A stretch of 64,000 bases of DNA, from contig NZ_RRCN01000001.1 of assembly GCF_003863965.1 (NCBI RefSeq), positions 6,879,071 to 6,943,070 of the forward strand. The letters run 5' to 3'. The DNA comes from Paenibacillus oralis. GTDB taxonomy: Bacteria; Bacillota; Bacilli; Paenibacillales; Paenibacillaceae. The stretch's first letter is position 1, and each line of letters begins with the position of its first letter. A model generated the notes under the pieces. The model saw nothing but the letters and a program-made list of their open reading frames with translations, had not been told where the DNA came from and searched no databases. The position numbers were made by a program, and so were the translations under genes. Below, one piece after another: positions 33,050 through 41,689 of this stretch.

Positions 33050-34753
33050 TTACACCTCTAAAATGGAAGGCATAATATGCGGCGTTCGGCCAACCTCTTT
33101 CATAAAATACCTCCGCATCACCTGCTGGGTCGCCCGCAGCCAGGCTTTGCGGTCATATTCCTTGTCGCGCATCCGGTTCAGGCTCCGCTTCAGCTGTGCC
33201 TCCGCCCGCCGTAACAGCGGTCTGGCATCCTGCATATAAACGAAACCGCGCGTCACGATGTCAGGTCCCGCCAAAATCTGCCGCGTGTTCCGGTCCACCG
33301 TCATGACCACGATCACGATGCCTTCCTGGGCCAATTCCATCCGCTCGACCAGCAGCTCGTCTTCGAAGGTGCGCATTTCCCCGTTGCTGATGAACACTTC
33401 GCCGGACGGGATCGTTTTGCCCCGTTTGGCCCGGTTGCGGTACACCGACAGCGTGTCGCCGATGTTCAGGATAAATACGCGGTCCTCCGCAATACCTGTC
33501 TGCAGCGCCAGGTTACGATGGTTCAGCAGCATGCGGTATTCGCCGTGAATCGGAATAAAATATTTCGGCCGGATAAAGCTGAGCATCAGCTTCAAATCTT
33601 CGCGGTTGCCGTGACCTGATGTATGGATGTCAAAAATCGAGCCGTAAATGACGTGCGCCCCGGCCCGCAGCAGCGCGTCGATGCTCCGATTGATGTTTGG
33701 CGCATTGCCCGGGATTGGGGACGAAGAATAAATGACCGTGTCCCCGGGATAAACCTGCACATGGCGATGAGCGCCCGAGGCGATCCGGCTTAAGGCGGCA
33801 TTGGGCTCGCCCTGGCTGCCCGTGCATACGATCAAAATCTGCCGGTCCTCAAAACGGTCGATATGCTTGACGTCAACCAGCATGCCTTCCGGTACGCGAA
33901 TGTACCCCAGCTCCTGTCCGATGGCAAATACCTTCTCCATACTGCGGCCGATGACGACAATCTTCCGGTTGCAGAGCGCCGCCGCCTCCACGACCTGCTG
34001 AAGCCGATGGACGTTGGACGCAAACGTGGCGAACAAGATCCGCCCCTTGCAGCCGCGGAACGAATCCAGAATCGCGTCGCCGACGCGGCGTTCGGAAGGA
34101 GTGAACCCTTCCTTTTCGCTGTTGGTGCTGTCAGCCAGCAGCGCCAGCACGCCTTCTCCGCCGACGCTGGCCATTTTGAACAGATCGGCCGGACGGTCCT
34201 CCGGTGTGAAATCGAATTTAAAGTCCCCCGTATGTACAACGGAGCCGTAAGGCGTATCTACTACGATGCCAAACGCATCGGGAATGCTGTGCGTCGTCCG
34301 GAAAAAATGCACGGCCAGATGGTTAAACTTAAAGCGGTCATCCTCATGGAAAACATGCAGCTCCGCCTGCCCCTGCAGCCGGTATTCTTCCAATTTCGCC
34401 TTGACCAGACCGATCGTCAGCGGCCCGCCGTAAATCGGAATCTGCAGCTGGCGAAGCACAAACGGAATGGCCCCGATATGGTCTTCGTGACCATGCGTCA
34501 AAAAAAGCCCTTTCATTTTATGTTTGTTATCAATCAAATAACGAATATCCGGAATAATACAGTCGATTCCCGACAGCCGGGAATCTGGAAATTTGAGGCC
34601 GGCGTCAATCAGGACGATTTCATCTCTGTATTCGATGCCGTACATGTTTTTGCCGATCTCGCCGATGCCCCCAAGCGAAAAAATACGGACGGGCGGCGGA
34701 GACGATTTGGAGCGCCGGTTTGTTTTTGCTGGTTTATTTACTGCTACATTCAT
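33050..34753 (-). CDS. rnjA: Ribonuclease J
   Basis: 567-residue metallo-beta-lactamase/beta-CASP ribonuclease that degrades and matures RNA (endonuclease and 5' exonuclease in this family). Metal motif HGHEDHIGAIP (about residue 85), SVVHTGDFKFD, beta-CASP motifs (ADSTNSEKEGFTPSE, VCTGSQGEPNAALSRIASG), and HTSGHGNREDLKLML with IPIHGEYRM near the end of the core are all present. A C-terminal dimerisation domain follows. The N-terminal 20 residues are a basic Ser/Pro-rich tail. Stands alone, flanked by accessory genes and terminators. RnjA versus RnjB cannot be separated with certainty. Confidence 0.92.
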   Translation of the reverse strand: MNVAVNKPAKTNRRSKSSPPPVRIFSLGGIGEIGKNMYGIEYRDEIVLIDAGLKFPDSRLSGIDCIIPDIRYLIDNKHKMKGLFLTHGHEDHIGAIPFVLRQLQIPIYGGPLTIGLVKAKLEEYRLQGQAELHVFHEDDRFKFNHLAVHFFRTTHSIPDAFGIVVDTPYGSVVHTGDFKFDFTPEDRPADLFKMASVGGEGVLALLADSTNSEKEGFTPSERRVGDAILDSFRGCKGRILFATFASNVHRLQQVVEAAALCNRKIVVIGRSMEKVFAIGQELGYIRVPEGMLVDVKHIDRFEDRQILIVCTGSQGEPNAALSRIASGAHRHVQVYPGDTVIYSSSPIPGNAPNINRSIDALLRAGAHVIYGSIFDIHTSGHGNREDLKLMLSFIRPKYFIPIHGEYRMLLNHRNLALQTGIAEDRVFILNIGDTLSVYRNRAKRGKTIPSGEVFISNGEMRTFEDELLVERMELAQEGIVIVVMTVDRNTRQILAGPDIVTRGFVYMQDARPLLRRAEAQLKRSLNRMRDKEYDRKAWLRATQQVMRRYFMKEVGRTPHIMPSILEV

Positions 34754-34861
34754 TAGATCGTTAATCCTCTCCTGAAGGGTTCATTCTTCGTAAGCATTCA
34801 TACAAAATTATACTGAATAATGGGCATAATAACTATTTAAATTTTTCTCATGAGGCAAAGG

Positions 34862-34904
34862 CGGTTTGGAGTTGTTCCATTCTAAATGGAACAACTCCAA
34901 ACCG
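34862..34904. terminator. Perfect hairpin terminator
   Basis: 20-bp perfect stem with arms CGGTTTGGAGTTGTTCCATT and its inverse around the loop CTA. It lies 38 bp past the Rpn gene stop, on the side of the RNase J promoter region. No long T run follows, so it may act as a weak terminator or processing site. Confidence 0.55.
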
Positions 34905-34942
34905 AATTGAGGATTATGCTGTGTTGGGCGGAGTAGTTTAGT

Positions 34943-35959
34943 TCATTTTATGGTGCTTGTTTTCTTCAGCTTCACCACCTGCTCTTCAGACAGCCCCGTA
35001 ACTTTGGCCACCAGCGATATCTCCATTCCCTCGCAAAGCATATTGAGGGCAGTTTTCTCGATTCCCTTTTCCATGCCCACTGCTATGCCTTGTTCTCTGC
35101 CTTTCTCAATTCCTTGCTCAATCCCTTTCTCCAAGCCTTCTTCCAAACCTTCCTTCAAGCCTTCCTCGTACCCCAAACGACTCCACACAGGCATCAGTTT
35201 CATAAGGGACCCACCTTCCTCCGGGTATTGTTCTTTCAACTCTTCCAACAACCGTTTGTCTTGCTCGGGATCGGCATTGAAATACTGATCCGCCACCGAC
35301 ATGATCAAGGCCATTCGCGCATCATCCAACTTACCTTGTAGCCGTAAAATCATCCGTAAATACGCCAGGCGTATTTCTCGCTCTTCTCCCTTAGTATAGC
35401 CCATTTTCGCCAGCAGTGCAGCAGCCACCGGATTGCCGGAATCGATAAATTGCCGCCAGGGTTGCTTCCGCAGCTCCACCTTCATAAATTCAAACCGCAA
35501 AATTGACTGCTGCGGCGTGCCCATCTCCAGCGTATTTATCTCCTCCTTGGCTTCGTCCGCTGTAAAAACGGCGATGGGAATAATCAGTTTATACTCCTTC
35601 CGATGCCGCTCAAACAAACGGCTGAAATAGATGAACATCCGCTCATGGAAGTCGTTCTCCCGGTAGGACTGCGGTTCGATGTGAATCAGTATGTACGCAT
35701 CCAGCTCCAAGTATCTCGTCTCCAGCAGCAGATCCAGCGTCCGCTTCTCCCCGCCAACGATATCCACAAGCAGTTCCTGCATTAGAAAACGGGTATGACG
35801 ATGATCGAGCAGTTTGTCGAACTCAGGAAAGAACAGTTCGATAAACTCCGCAAAAAAGGTTTGTAGCAGCTTCTTAAACGCTTCGTCGTGCGGGGTAAAC
35901 GACCTGCCTTCCGGCCATTTCGCCTTCTCTTCTTTCACCGCTAGTTCATAAGTACTCAT
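34943..35959 (-). CDS. Rpn-family PD-(D/E)XK nuclease (recombination-promoting nuclease / putative transposase)
   Basis: 338 residues. N-terminal PDDEXK region: FTPHDEAFKKLLQTFFAEFIELFFPEF, then the acidic residue in RTLDLLLET and the E-x-Q motif in ILIHIEPQSY (about residue 95). The C-terminal third has a charged Gly-rich repeat (EGLKEGLEEGLEKGIEQGIE) typical of the family, ending in a small HTH-like SLVAKVTGLSEEQVVKLKK. Family members are DNA endonucleases that stimulate recA-independent recombination. A frameshifted relative of its C-terminus lies at 39528-39867. Free-standing gene bordered by terminators. Confidence 0.85.
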   Translation of the reverse strand: MSTYELAVKEEKAKWPEGRSFTPHDEAFKKLLQTFFAEFIELFFPEFDKLLDHRHTRFLMQELLVDIVGGEKRTLDLLLETRYLELDAYILIHIEPQSYRENDFHERMFIYFSRLFERHRKEYKLIIPIAVFTADEAKEEINTLEMGTPQQSILRFEFMKVELRKQPWRQFIDSGNPVAAALLAKMGYTKGEEREIRLAYLRMILRLQGKLDDARMALIMSVADQYFNADPEQDKRLLEELKEQYPEEGGSLMKLMPVWSRLGYEEGLKEGLEEGLEKGIEQGIEKGREQGIAVGMEKGIEKTALNMLCEGMEISLVAKVTGLSEEQVVKLKKTSTIK

Positions 35960-36007
35960 GTTTAATCCCTTCCTCCCCCCATAATATAGAAATTTCGCAA
36001 CAAAAAA

Positions 36008-36049
36008 AGCACACCGCCACAGCGCCCCTTAGGCGCCAGCAAGTGTGCT
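36008..36049 (-). terminator. Terminator of receptor paralogue 2
   Basis: Minus-strand hairpin with arms AGCACAC / GTGTGCT and inner pairs around GGCGCCTAAGGGGCGC, followed by TTTTTTTG. It lies 80 bp past the stop of the receptor at 36129-37487. Confidence 0.8.
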
Positions 36050-36128
36050 TCACTTTTTCGTTTCATTTTTATACGTAAACTATATCACCGATCGGGATGG
36101 AAAGTAATGTTGTTTTCCCCAAACAATG

Positions 36129-37487
36129 TTATTTCAGAGTATCGATCAAATCTTGATAGGCCGCAGCGACTTGAGGAGAAGCAAAGCTTTTATAACGCTC
36201 AAATAGTTCCACGTATTTGATTAGCGACGACCTGGTGTTTATATTTAAACTGCAGTATTTCTCCAAACTATCTATTAGATATTTGAAGCCTTCCGAGTAT
36301 TTGCCTTTGCGCAGATAATAAGCTGCTAACTCAATTAGAAGTCGGGAAACACGATCTGAAATCATCTGTTGAGAATACACTCCAAGAGCTTTTGGTTGTG
36401 TTGCTATAGATTTAATTTCCTCTTCAAAGCACTGGAGTACGTCATCAACTTTAAAATCATACCGGTTGGCGGCTTCCATGATATTTAATAGTGAGAGAAC
36501 TATCTCATCTTTTCTAGGTTCGATATTAGCCACATAATCTGGAAGTACGCTAACATCCCCAGACGATAGTCTGATCAATAGAGTATTCACATGACCCCAT
36601 TCTTGAAACTGATTTTTCCAATGTTGCGTTTCCTTGTCGTTCTCCTTCACCCAACTTAAATCTATATAAAGCTGATTAAATCGTAGTGCTTGCTCATAGT
36701 CTCCTCGTAACTCACAAACATTTGAGCGAAGGAGATAAGTATAGGCTAAATAATAAAACAACGGCCTACTCGTTTTTCTTAATGCTCCTGCCCGCTGGTG
36801 CCGTTCCGAGAAATAGCAAATCTTGGCTTTAAGCTCCAACATTTGAATTATCTTTTCTACCTTATCCCATCGGCGTAAGGCCCGATAAGCACTAGCCAAA
36901 TCCCTTAACGCATCTAACTGGTCCATTTCATCCAGCCGTTCCACAAATGGCTCGAATTGAATAGCCGCCTGATAATTTAGCTCTTGGTCAGTTCCTTGTC
37001 TTATCAAAAACAACCGGTACTGGCACATGGCCAACCGCTCCGAATGCTGATTCCGCTCGCTCATCGCCACATTTTCATATAAAATCTCCGCTGCTGCATA
37101 CTTACCCTCTTCATAAAATTCTTCAGCCAGATCAAACAATAACGGAGCGTAAAATAAATAATCCAACAGCAACCCGACGATTTCACGGATACTATCCAGT
37201 TTATCCAACTCAGCGCAATGACGGATTAAAGGCCCTACTCTACGCCAGTCGGGATTGGTTTCATACAAATACTCTCTAATGTATTTTTCGTAGAAATGAC
37301 CTCTTGGATGCCCCATCGCCTTAGTTAACCGTTCCAATTGTTCGACGGCCAGCGGACGATTGCCATTTAAAATAGCACTCACCGTTCCAGTGTTTATCCC
37401 AGCTTCCTTTGCGAAACGCGTAAGATTCAGCTCATGCTTCTGCATATATTCGTTTATTTCCGTAAGAATCGTGGCTGCATGTCTCAA
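36129..37487 (-). CDS. HTH-TPR transcriptional regulator, receptor paralogue 2 without a peptide gene
   Basis: 452 residues from a TTG at 37487 behind AGGGGAGGT; this start aligns with the ATG of paralogue 3 (LRHAATILTEI versus MRQTTTILAEL). N-terminal HTH LTRFAKEAGINTGTVSAILNG, then TPR-like helices. It is a close paralogue of 37774-39162 (for example RQGTDQELNYQAAIQFEP is identical in both). The protein ends at AAYQDLIDTLK, just where paralogues 1 and 3 continue into the stretch that contains the peptide gene's ribosome site and start. No ATG follows before the terminator, so the cognate peptide seems lost. Confidence 0.82.
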   Translation of the reverse strand: MRHAATILTEINEYMQKHELNLTRFAKEAGINTGTVSAILNGNRPLAVEQLERLTKAMGHPRGHFYEKYIREYLYETNPDWRRVGPLIRHCAELDKLDSIREIVGLLLDYLFYAPLLFDLAEEFYEEGKYAAAEILYENVAMSERNQHSERLAMCQYRLFLIRQGTDQELNYQAAIQFEPFVERLDEMDQLDALRDLASAYRALRRWDKVEKIIQMLELKAKICYFSERHQRAGALRKTSRPLFYYLAYTYLLRSNVCELRGDYEQALRFNQLYIDLSWVKENDKETQHWKNQFQEWGHVNTLLIRLSSGDVSVLPDYVANIEPRKDEIVLSLLNIMEAANRYDFKVDDVLQCFEEEIKSIATQPKALGVYSQQMISDRVSRLLIELAAYYLRKGKYSEGFKYLIDSLEKYCSLNINTRSSLIKYVELFERYKSFASPQVAAAYQDLIDTLK

Positions 37488-37629
37488 ATTAACCTCCCCT
37501 CTCTTTATTGAAAATATAATTATGTACATTTTTCTCGACGCATTTTTTCCCTTTTAGTATACTTTAGGGTATTATGTCTATATTTAGGTGGATCGATAAT
37601 AAAAAGTACGAAAATTAATTATGATAAAA

Positions 37630-37653
37630 AGACCAGCTCGTATGAACTGGTCT
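37630..37653 (-). terminator. Terminator after receptor/peptide pair 2
   Basis: Minus-strand hairpin AGACCAG-ttcatacgag-CTGGTCT followed by TTTTTAT, 30 bp past the peptide stop. Confidence 0.75.
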
Positions 37654-37682
37654 ATGCAAAAAAACAGTTTCGAATGTATAGA

Positions 37683-37811
37683 TTAACCGCCTCCGTGGTG
37701 TCCGTAAAGAGAAATTGCGGGGCTGGCCTCATATGACATGACTTGAACGGGACTAGTCAGCATTATTAAAAGACTACTTAACAAGAGGAGTGACGCCCAT
37801 TTTCTTTTCAT
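37683..37811 (-). CDS. Short exported peptide, probable signalling-peptide precursor (pair 2)
   Basis: 42-codon gene that starts inside the 3' end of the receptor gene at 37774 (38-base overlap, different frame). It begins MKRKWASLLLLSSLLIMLTS, a strong secretion signal, and ends SPAISLYGHHGGG. GAGGTG lies 7 bases before the ATG, within the receptor's NEVYEDEK codons, the same place as in pair 1. A terminator follows. The Gly-rich terminus resembles that of pair 1 (NGVGG); GHHGGG or a nearby fragment is the best guess for the mature signal. Family role is inferred from architecture. Confidence 0.75.
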   Translation of the reverse strand: MKRKWASLLLLSSLLIMLTSPVQVMSYEASPAISLYGHHGGG

Positions 37812-39162
37812 CTTCGTACACCTCGTTAATCAAAATTTTGTAGGTCGAATTAGTTTCGGAAGTAGCATAATCTCTGAAAACTTCAAATAATCCCACACAC
37901 TTGATTATACATGCCTTATTATTTATTTTTGAACATATTTCCAAACTATCAATTAGATATTTAAACCCGTCCAAGTATTTGCCCTTATGTAAGTAGTAAT
38001 CGGCTAATTCATTTAGAAGTCGGGAAATATTATCCATGATCATCTGTTGAGTGTAGACCCCAAGTGCTTCTATTTTTTTAGTTATAGATCTAATCTCCAC
38101 TTCAAATCGTTGCAGTATATCATCAACATCAATACTAAATCGATTGGCGGCTTCCATAATATTCAGTAAAGATAGAACAATTTCATCTTTTTTAGGTTCA
38201 ATATAGGCCACATACTCTGAGAGCACACTTGTATCCCCAGAGGATATCTTGGTCAATAAATAGTTCGCATGAGACCATTCTTGGAAAAGATTCTTCCAAT
38301 GCTGCGTTTCCTGGTCAGTCTCCTTTACCCAACTTAAATCCGCATAAAGCTGAATATACCGTAATGCTTGCTCATAATCTCTACGTAGATCACAAATATT
38401 TCCACGAAGAAGATAAGAATAAGCCAAATAAAAAAACAAAGGTCTTTTCGTTTTCTTTAGTGAATCTACTCTCTGACGTTCCGAGAAGTAAAAAATCTTG
38501 GCTTTATGCTCCATCATTTGGATCATTTTCTCTACTTTATCCCAGCGGTTCAAGGCACGATAAGCATTAACCAAATCCTTTAACGCATCTAACTGGTCCA
38601 TTTCATCCAGGCGCTCCACATAAGGCTCGAATTGAATGGCTGCCTGATAATTCAGCTCTTGGTCGGTTCCTTGTCTTATCGTAAACAAACGATACTGGCA
38701 TACGGCCAAACGTTCTGAATGCTGCTTTTGCTCGCTCTCCGCTATACCTTCATACAGGATGGCGGCTGCCGCATACTTGCTGCTTTTAAAAAAATCCTCC
38801 GCGGCTTCGAACAGCACAGAAGAATACAGAAGATTATCCAATAATAAATCAACAGTCTTCCGTATACAGTCCAGCTTATTCAGTTCCTCACAGCGGTAAA
38901 AAAAAGGTCTGATTCTGCGCCAGTTTGGGGGACTAGGGATTAAGTAGTCCTGAAGGTACTGCTCGTACAAATCACCTTCGGATCGTCCAAATGAAGCTGT
39001 CAGGCGATCCAATTGCTCAACACTCATCACCTTCTTTCCGTTTATAATCGAACTCAACGATCCTGAATTCAGCCCCGTGAGCTTCCCCAATTGGTTAATA
39101 TTCAGGTTTTCCCGTTTCATAAAGTCTTTCAATTCAGCTAAAATCGTGGTTGTCTGACGCAT
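37774..39162 (-). CDS. HTH-TPR transcriptional regulator, probable peptide-pheromone receptor 3
   Basis: 462 residues, ATG behind GAGGTGG. N-terminal HTH: LNINQLGKLTGLNSGSLSSIINGKKVMSVEQLDRL. The rest is helical with TPR-like pairs (AAAAILYEGIAESEQKQHSERLAVCQYRLF; LKDLVNAYRALNRWDKVEKM; YSYLLRGNICDLRRDYEQALRYIQLY). Tandem paralogue of 36129-37487. Its last codons (EVYEDEKKMGVTPLVK) overlap the exported peptide gene. Base composition is more AT-rich than the housekeeping genes around it, as usual for accessory regulators. Predicted to be silenced or activated by the re-imported peptide; targets unknown. Confidence 0.82.
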   Translation of the reverse strand: MRQTTTILAELKDFMKRENLNINQLGKLTGLNSGSLSSIINGKKVMSVEQLDRLTASFGRSEGDLYEQYLQDYLIPSPPNWRRIRPFFYRCEELNKLDCIRKTVDLLLDNLLYSSVLFEAAEDFFKSSKYAAAAILYEGIAESEQKQHSERLAVCQYRLFTIRQGTDQELNYQAAIQFEPYVERLDEMDQLDALKDLVNAYRALNRWDKVEKMIQMMEHKAKIFYFSERQRVDSLKKTKRPLFFYLAYSYLLRGNICDLRRDYEQALRYIQLYADLSWVKETDQETQHWKNLFQEWSHANYLLTKISSGDTSVLSEYVAYIEPKKDEIVLSLLNIMEAANRFSIDVDDILQRFEVEIRSITKKIEALGVYTQQMIMDNISRLLNELADYYLHKGKYLDGFKYLIDSLEICSKINNKACIIKCVGLFEVFRDYATSETNSTYKILINEVYEDEKKMGVTPLVK

Positions 39163-39275
39163 TCAAACCACCTCTATTAGAATCATGCAAACTGGAAATA
39201 AATATAAATTATAGATTTAATGCTTTTTGATCAATGGTCAATTTCTATTTCCTAATTTAATATAAATGTTATTTT

Positions 39276-39482
39276 TTGTCAATAATTCACATGATCAAAT
39301 TAAAAGGCCTTACCCAGGAGCAATTGGCCGAGGCCTTGGATACATACGGCTCGTTCATCGGGCGTTTAGAGCGTGATGAACAAAATGTTCAGTTTGCAAC
39401 CTTGCAAAAAATCGCAGACACGCTGTACATGGCCAACCGAGTGTTGAAAGAGATGTTCAGGAGCGGAAAAGGAAACAACTAA
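39276..39482 (+). CDS. Short XRE-type helix-turn-helix protein, possibly truncated
   Basis: 68 codons from a TTG, or 63 from the in-frame ATG at 39291. The sequence IKLKGLTQEQLAEALDTYGSFIGRLERDEQNVQFATLQKIADTL is a nearly complete XRE domain, but the first helix (usually IGERIRELRKQ) is cut short, and no good ribosome site is seen. It could be a small functional repressor or the remains of a larger one. It lies in a decayed zone next to a frameshifted Rpn gene. Confidence 0.55.
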   Translation: MSIIHMIKLKGLTQEQLAEALDTYGSFIGRLERDEQNVQFATLQKIADTLYMANRVLKEMFRSGKGNN

Positions 39483-39527
39483 GCCGATAATATCATTTGT
39501 TTGCATATTTTCTGAGGACGTGACTTT

Positions 39528-39867
39528 ATGAGTCGAAAAAGATTCGCCGCGGTCAATTGGTTGTTATTTTTAAGAGGCGTGGAACCTAAGCAATGGGAGG
39601 TGTTGACGGTGAACAAACCGATGCTGAAAAAAGCAATGACAACATTGGAATTTCTCAGTCAGGACGCTCAGACACGAATAGTACGAAGCTCGGCTGAAAT
39701 TCTTGCGTGATGAAGCATCCCGAGCCGAGGGTTTGGCTGAAGGTATCCTTCAAGAGAAACGGCAAACAGCCTGGCGGCTCCTTGCCCGTGGCTTCGACGT
39801 TTCGACTATTGCAGACATGACCAAACTTTCCGCAGAAGAAGTCAGAGCTTTAATTCAGGAGCACTGA
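39528..39867 (+). pseudogene. Frameshifted fragment of an Rpn-family nuclease
   Basis: The first part reads LLFLRGVEPKQWEVLTVNKPMLKKAMTTLEFLSQDAQTR and stops at 39710. A frame change near 39678 restores EARLKFLRDEASRAEGLAEG ... RGFDVSTIADMTKLSAEEVRALIQEH, ending with TGA at 39867. The continuous product is the C-terminal half of an Rpn-family protein, with the same type of tail as the intact gene at 34943-35959. The N-terminal nuclease core is missing, so it is not functional. Confidence 0.75.
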
Positions 39868-39891
39868 AAGTCACGCTAACAGACTGGATTA

Positions 39892-39931
39892 AAAATTGCT
39901 CATGCCGCAATGTATCCGCATGAGCAATTTT
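39892..39931 (+). terminator. Terminator-like hairpin
   Basis: Stem AAATTGCTCATGC / GCATGAGCAATTT followed by TTT, 25 bp past the Rpn fragment; kept although the gene is broken. Confidence 0.7.
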
Positions 39932-39946
39932 TTATGCCAGTGGAGT

Positions 39947-40246
39947 TAAGAAAAACGTCTGACAGCCCATTAGTGGCTCTGACTTCTACTTTTCCTAAAC
40001 TTTGGACGCCGCTCTAACGGACACCAGCGACCTTATCCACCCATTTCCCGGGTATTTCCCAGCCTAACGGACACAGGCGACCCTATTTCGCTCTAAACCC
40101 GTTCATCCAGGGCAATTTGAGGTAAATAACGTCATCTGTGTCCGTTACATTTTGCAAACTCCCGTTTTTTCGCAAATAACGGCTCTGGTGTCCCTTAGCC
40201 TCCAGGTCCCTTTTCCCCTCCCCTCTCTACCTGAGCATCGCCCTCT
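39947..40246. repeat. Dispersed multi-unit repeat R3, copy 2
   Basis: Near-identical to 31062-31357 and in the same orientation: two forward CTAACGGACACCAGCGACC-type units (near 40014 and 40064) followed by two reverse AATAAC/GGTGTCC-type units (near 40125 and 40175). Its right end touches the interrupted end of an OppF-like gene fragment, so it marks a break point there. Confidence 0.85.
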
Positions 40247-40801
40247 ACCATTGACCATCGAAAGATCATGAGCGATAAATAAATAAGTCAGGCCTAACCG
40301 CTGCTGAAGCTCCTCCAGCAGCTTGACCACCTGGGCTTGAATAGATACGTCAAGCGCGGAAAGCGGCTCATCGCAAACGATAAACTTGGGTTCCGCCGCC
40401 AGGGCGCGGGCAATGCCGATTCTTTGCCGATGTCCCCCGGAGAACTCATGCGGATAACGCCGGGCAAAAGCGGGGTCAAGCCCGACCATATCCAGCAGCT
40501 CCTCCACCCTTTTCTTCCGCTCAGCCCGGCTGCCCGCCAGCCGGTGAACATCGAGGGCCTCGCCGATGATACCTTCTACTTTCAGCCGGGGACTGAGCGA
40601 GGCATAAGGGTCCTGAAAAATCATTTGCCTATAACGGCGCATCGTTTTCATTTCTGCAGATGACAACCGGTTTACCGGAATCCCCTGGTAATACACATTC
40701 CCGGCCGTCGGCTGATGCAGACGCAGGATAGCGCGTCCGGTCGTCCATTTGCCGCTCCCCGACTCGCCGACCACGCCAAGCGTCTCCCGTACGGCGACCA
40801 A
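40247..40801 (-). pseudogene. Truncated oligopeptide ABC transporter ATPase (OppF-like)
   Basis: About 183 codons remain. The frame begins abruptly inside the protein at VRETLGVVGESGSGKWTTGR, where the Walker A Ser/Thr after Lys is Trp (GK-W-TTG instead of GK-S-TTG). It then runs through QDPYASLSPR, FSGGHRQRIGIARAL and FIVCDEPLSALD to IAHDLSMV. There it meets repeat R3, and the C-terminal domain is missing. Loss of both ends and of the Walker residue makes it non-functional. The upstream break joins it head-to-head with a binding-protein fragment. Confidence 0.85.
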
Positions 40802-41325
40802 AACACGGTCACGGAAGGCAGCCAGTACAACAACACCTTGTATGCCAGCGGCCCTTATATTTTGTCATCCAAAAATGATTATGAAGCAATCTTTTACAAA
40901 AATCCCGGTTATCGCAAAGGCTCCAAAGACGAGCCTAAAATTTCCACGGTGAAGGTGCGCTTCATCGCCGATACGGACAGCGCGCTTTCCGCGCTGCGCA
41001 ACAGCGAAATCCACCTCTATTACGGAGTGCCGGAAACGAAATACGATATCGTTAAGGGCGACAGCAAACTGAAATTGCAAACGATCGAAAGCAACGGCTA
41101 AGCTACTTGCTCTTCAATACGGCGGGGCGGGACGTAGCCAAAAGCGAGGATCTGCGCAAAGCGGTGCTTTATTCCATCAACCAGGACGAAATTCTCGCCT
41201 TCTACAATAACAACAAGCTCAAAGCCGTCTCCACCGTCAGCCCGCTGGTCAAAACCGGCAACGAGCTCGCCGCCGATCCGGCGAGGGTCAAAGAGTATTT
41301 GGACATATATAAAGCATCCAAGTAA
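40800..41325 (+). pseudogene. Fragment of an SBP family 5 substrate-binding protein with a frameshift
   Basis: Starts without a start codon at NTVTEGSQYNNTLYASGPYI and reads EAIFYKNPGYRKGSKDEPKI to ESNG-stop at 41101. In another frame the product continues as YLLFNTAGRDVAKSEDLRKA, ending LDIYKASK-stop at 41325. The pieces are the middle of an oligopeptide-type binding protein of the kind encoded at 6333-7922 (the family is about 530 residues; roughly 175 remain). Together with the OppF-like fragment it is the wreck of a second transporter operon. Confidence 0.8.
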
Positions 41326-41349
41326 TAGATCTCTACAGCTACACGCAAA

Positions 41350-41389
41350 AACAGCCCCTGCGCTCACCGGGAAGCGCAGGGGCTGTTTC
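41350..41389 (+). terminator. Strong terminator-like hairpin
   Basis: Stem AAACAGCCCCTGCGCT / AGCGCAGGGGCTGTTT around the loop caccggga, 25 bp past the binding-protein fragment; the hairpin of the old transporter operon survived its decay. Confidence 0.75.
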
Positions 41390-41444
41390 GCTCTCTAATT
41401 TAGAAGTAGCCTGCTTTCGAATTGAAACTATCGTCCGCCGGAAA

Positions 41445-41630
41445 TCTAACGGTTGTAGCATCTGCTATTTTACAAAAAAAGGCCTTTTCTCAATTCTAAC
41501 GGTTGTGAGAGCCGTTATTTACCTGAATCTAAGCAAAATTAGCCGGATTTAAGTGAAATAAGCGCCATGGCAACCGTTACAATTTAAAATCAACGTTCTT
41601 GGAACAAATAGCGCTTGTGGCAACCGTTAG
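41445..41630. repeat. Four-unit repeat R5 (CTAACGGTTG core)
   Basis: Same architecture as R3 but a different core. Forward units begin CTAACGGTTGTAGCATCTGC (41445) and CTAACGGTTGTGAGAGCCGT (near 41491). Reverse units end in GCAACCGTTAC (near 41578) and GCAACCGTTAG (41630), each preceded by AAATAAGCGCC or AAATAGCGCTT. The order is forward, forward, reverse, reverse over 186 bp. Non-coding, in a 360-bp gap before the GDSL gene. Confidence 0.75.
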
Positions 41631-41689
41631 AATAGCTGTGTGGTAAAATCCAGCGTCTTCGTAATACTTTACACTTAGCACCGCCGGAG

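Noticed and set aside
35963..36072. A short minus-strand frame (MKRKSEAHLLAP...) as a signal peptide for receptor paralogue 2
   Set aside because: It consists mostly of the terminator hairpin, has no hydrophobic signal sequence and no ribosome site.
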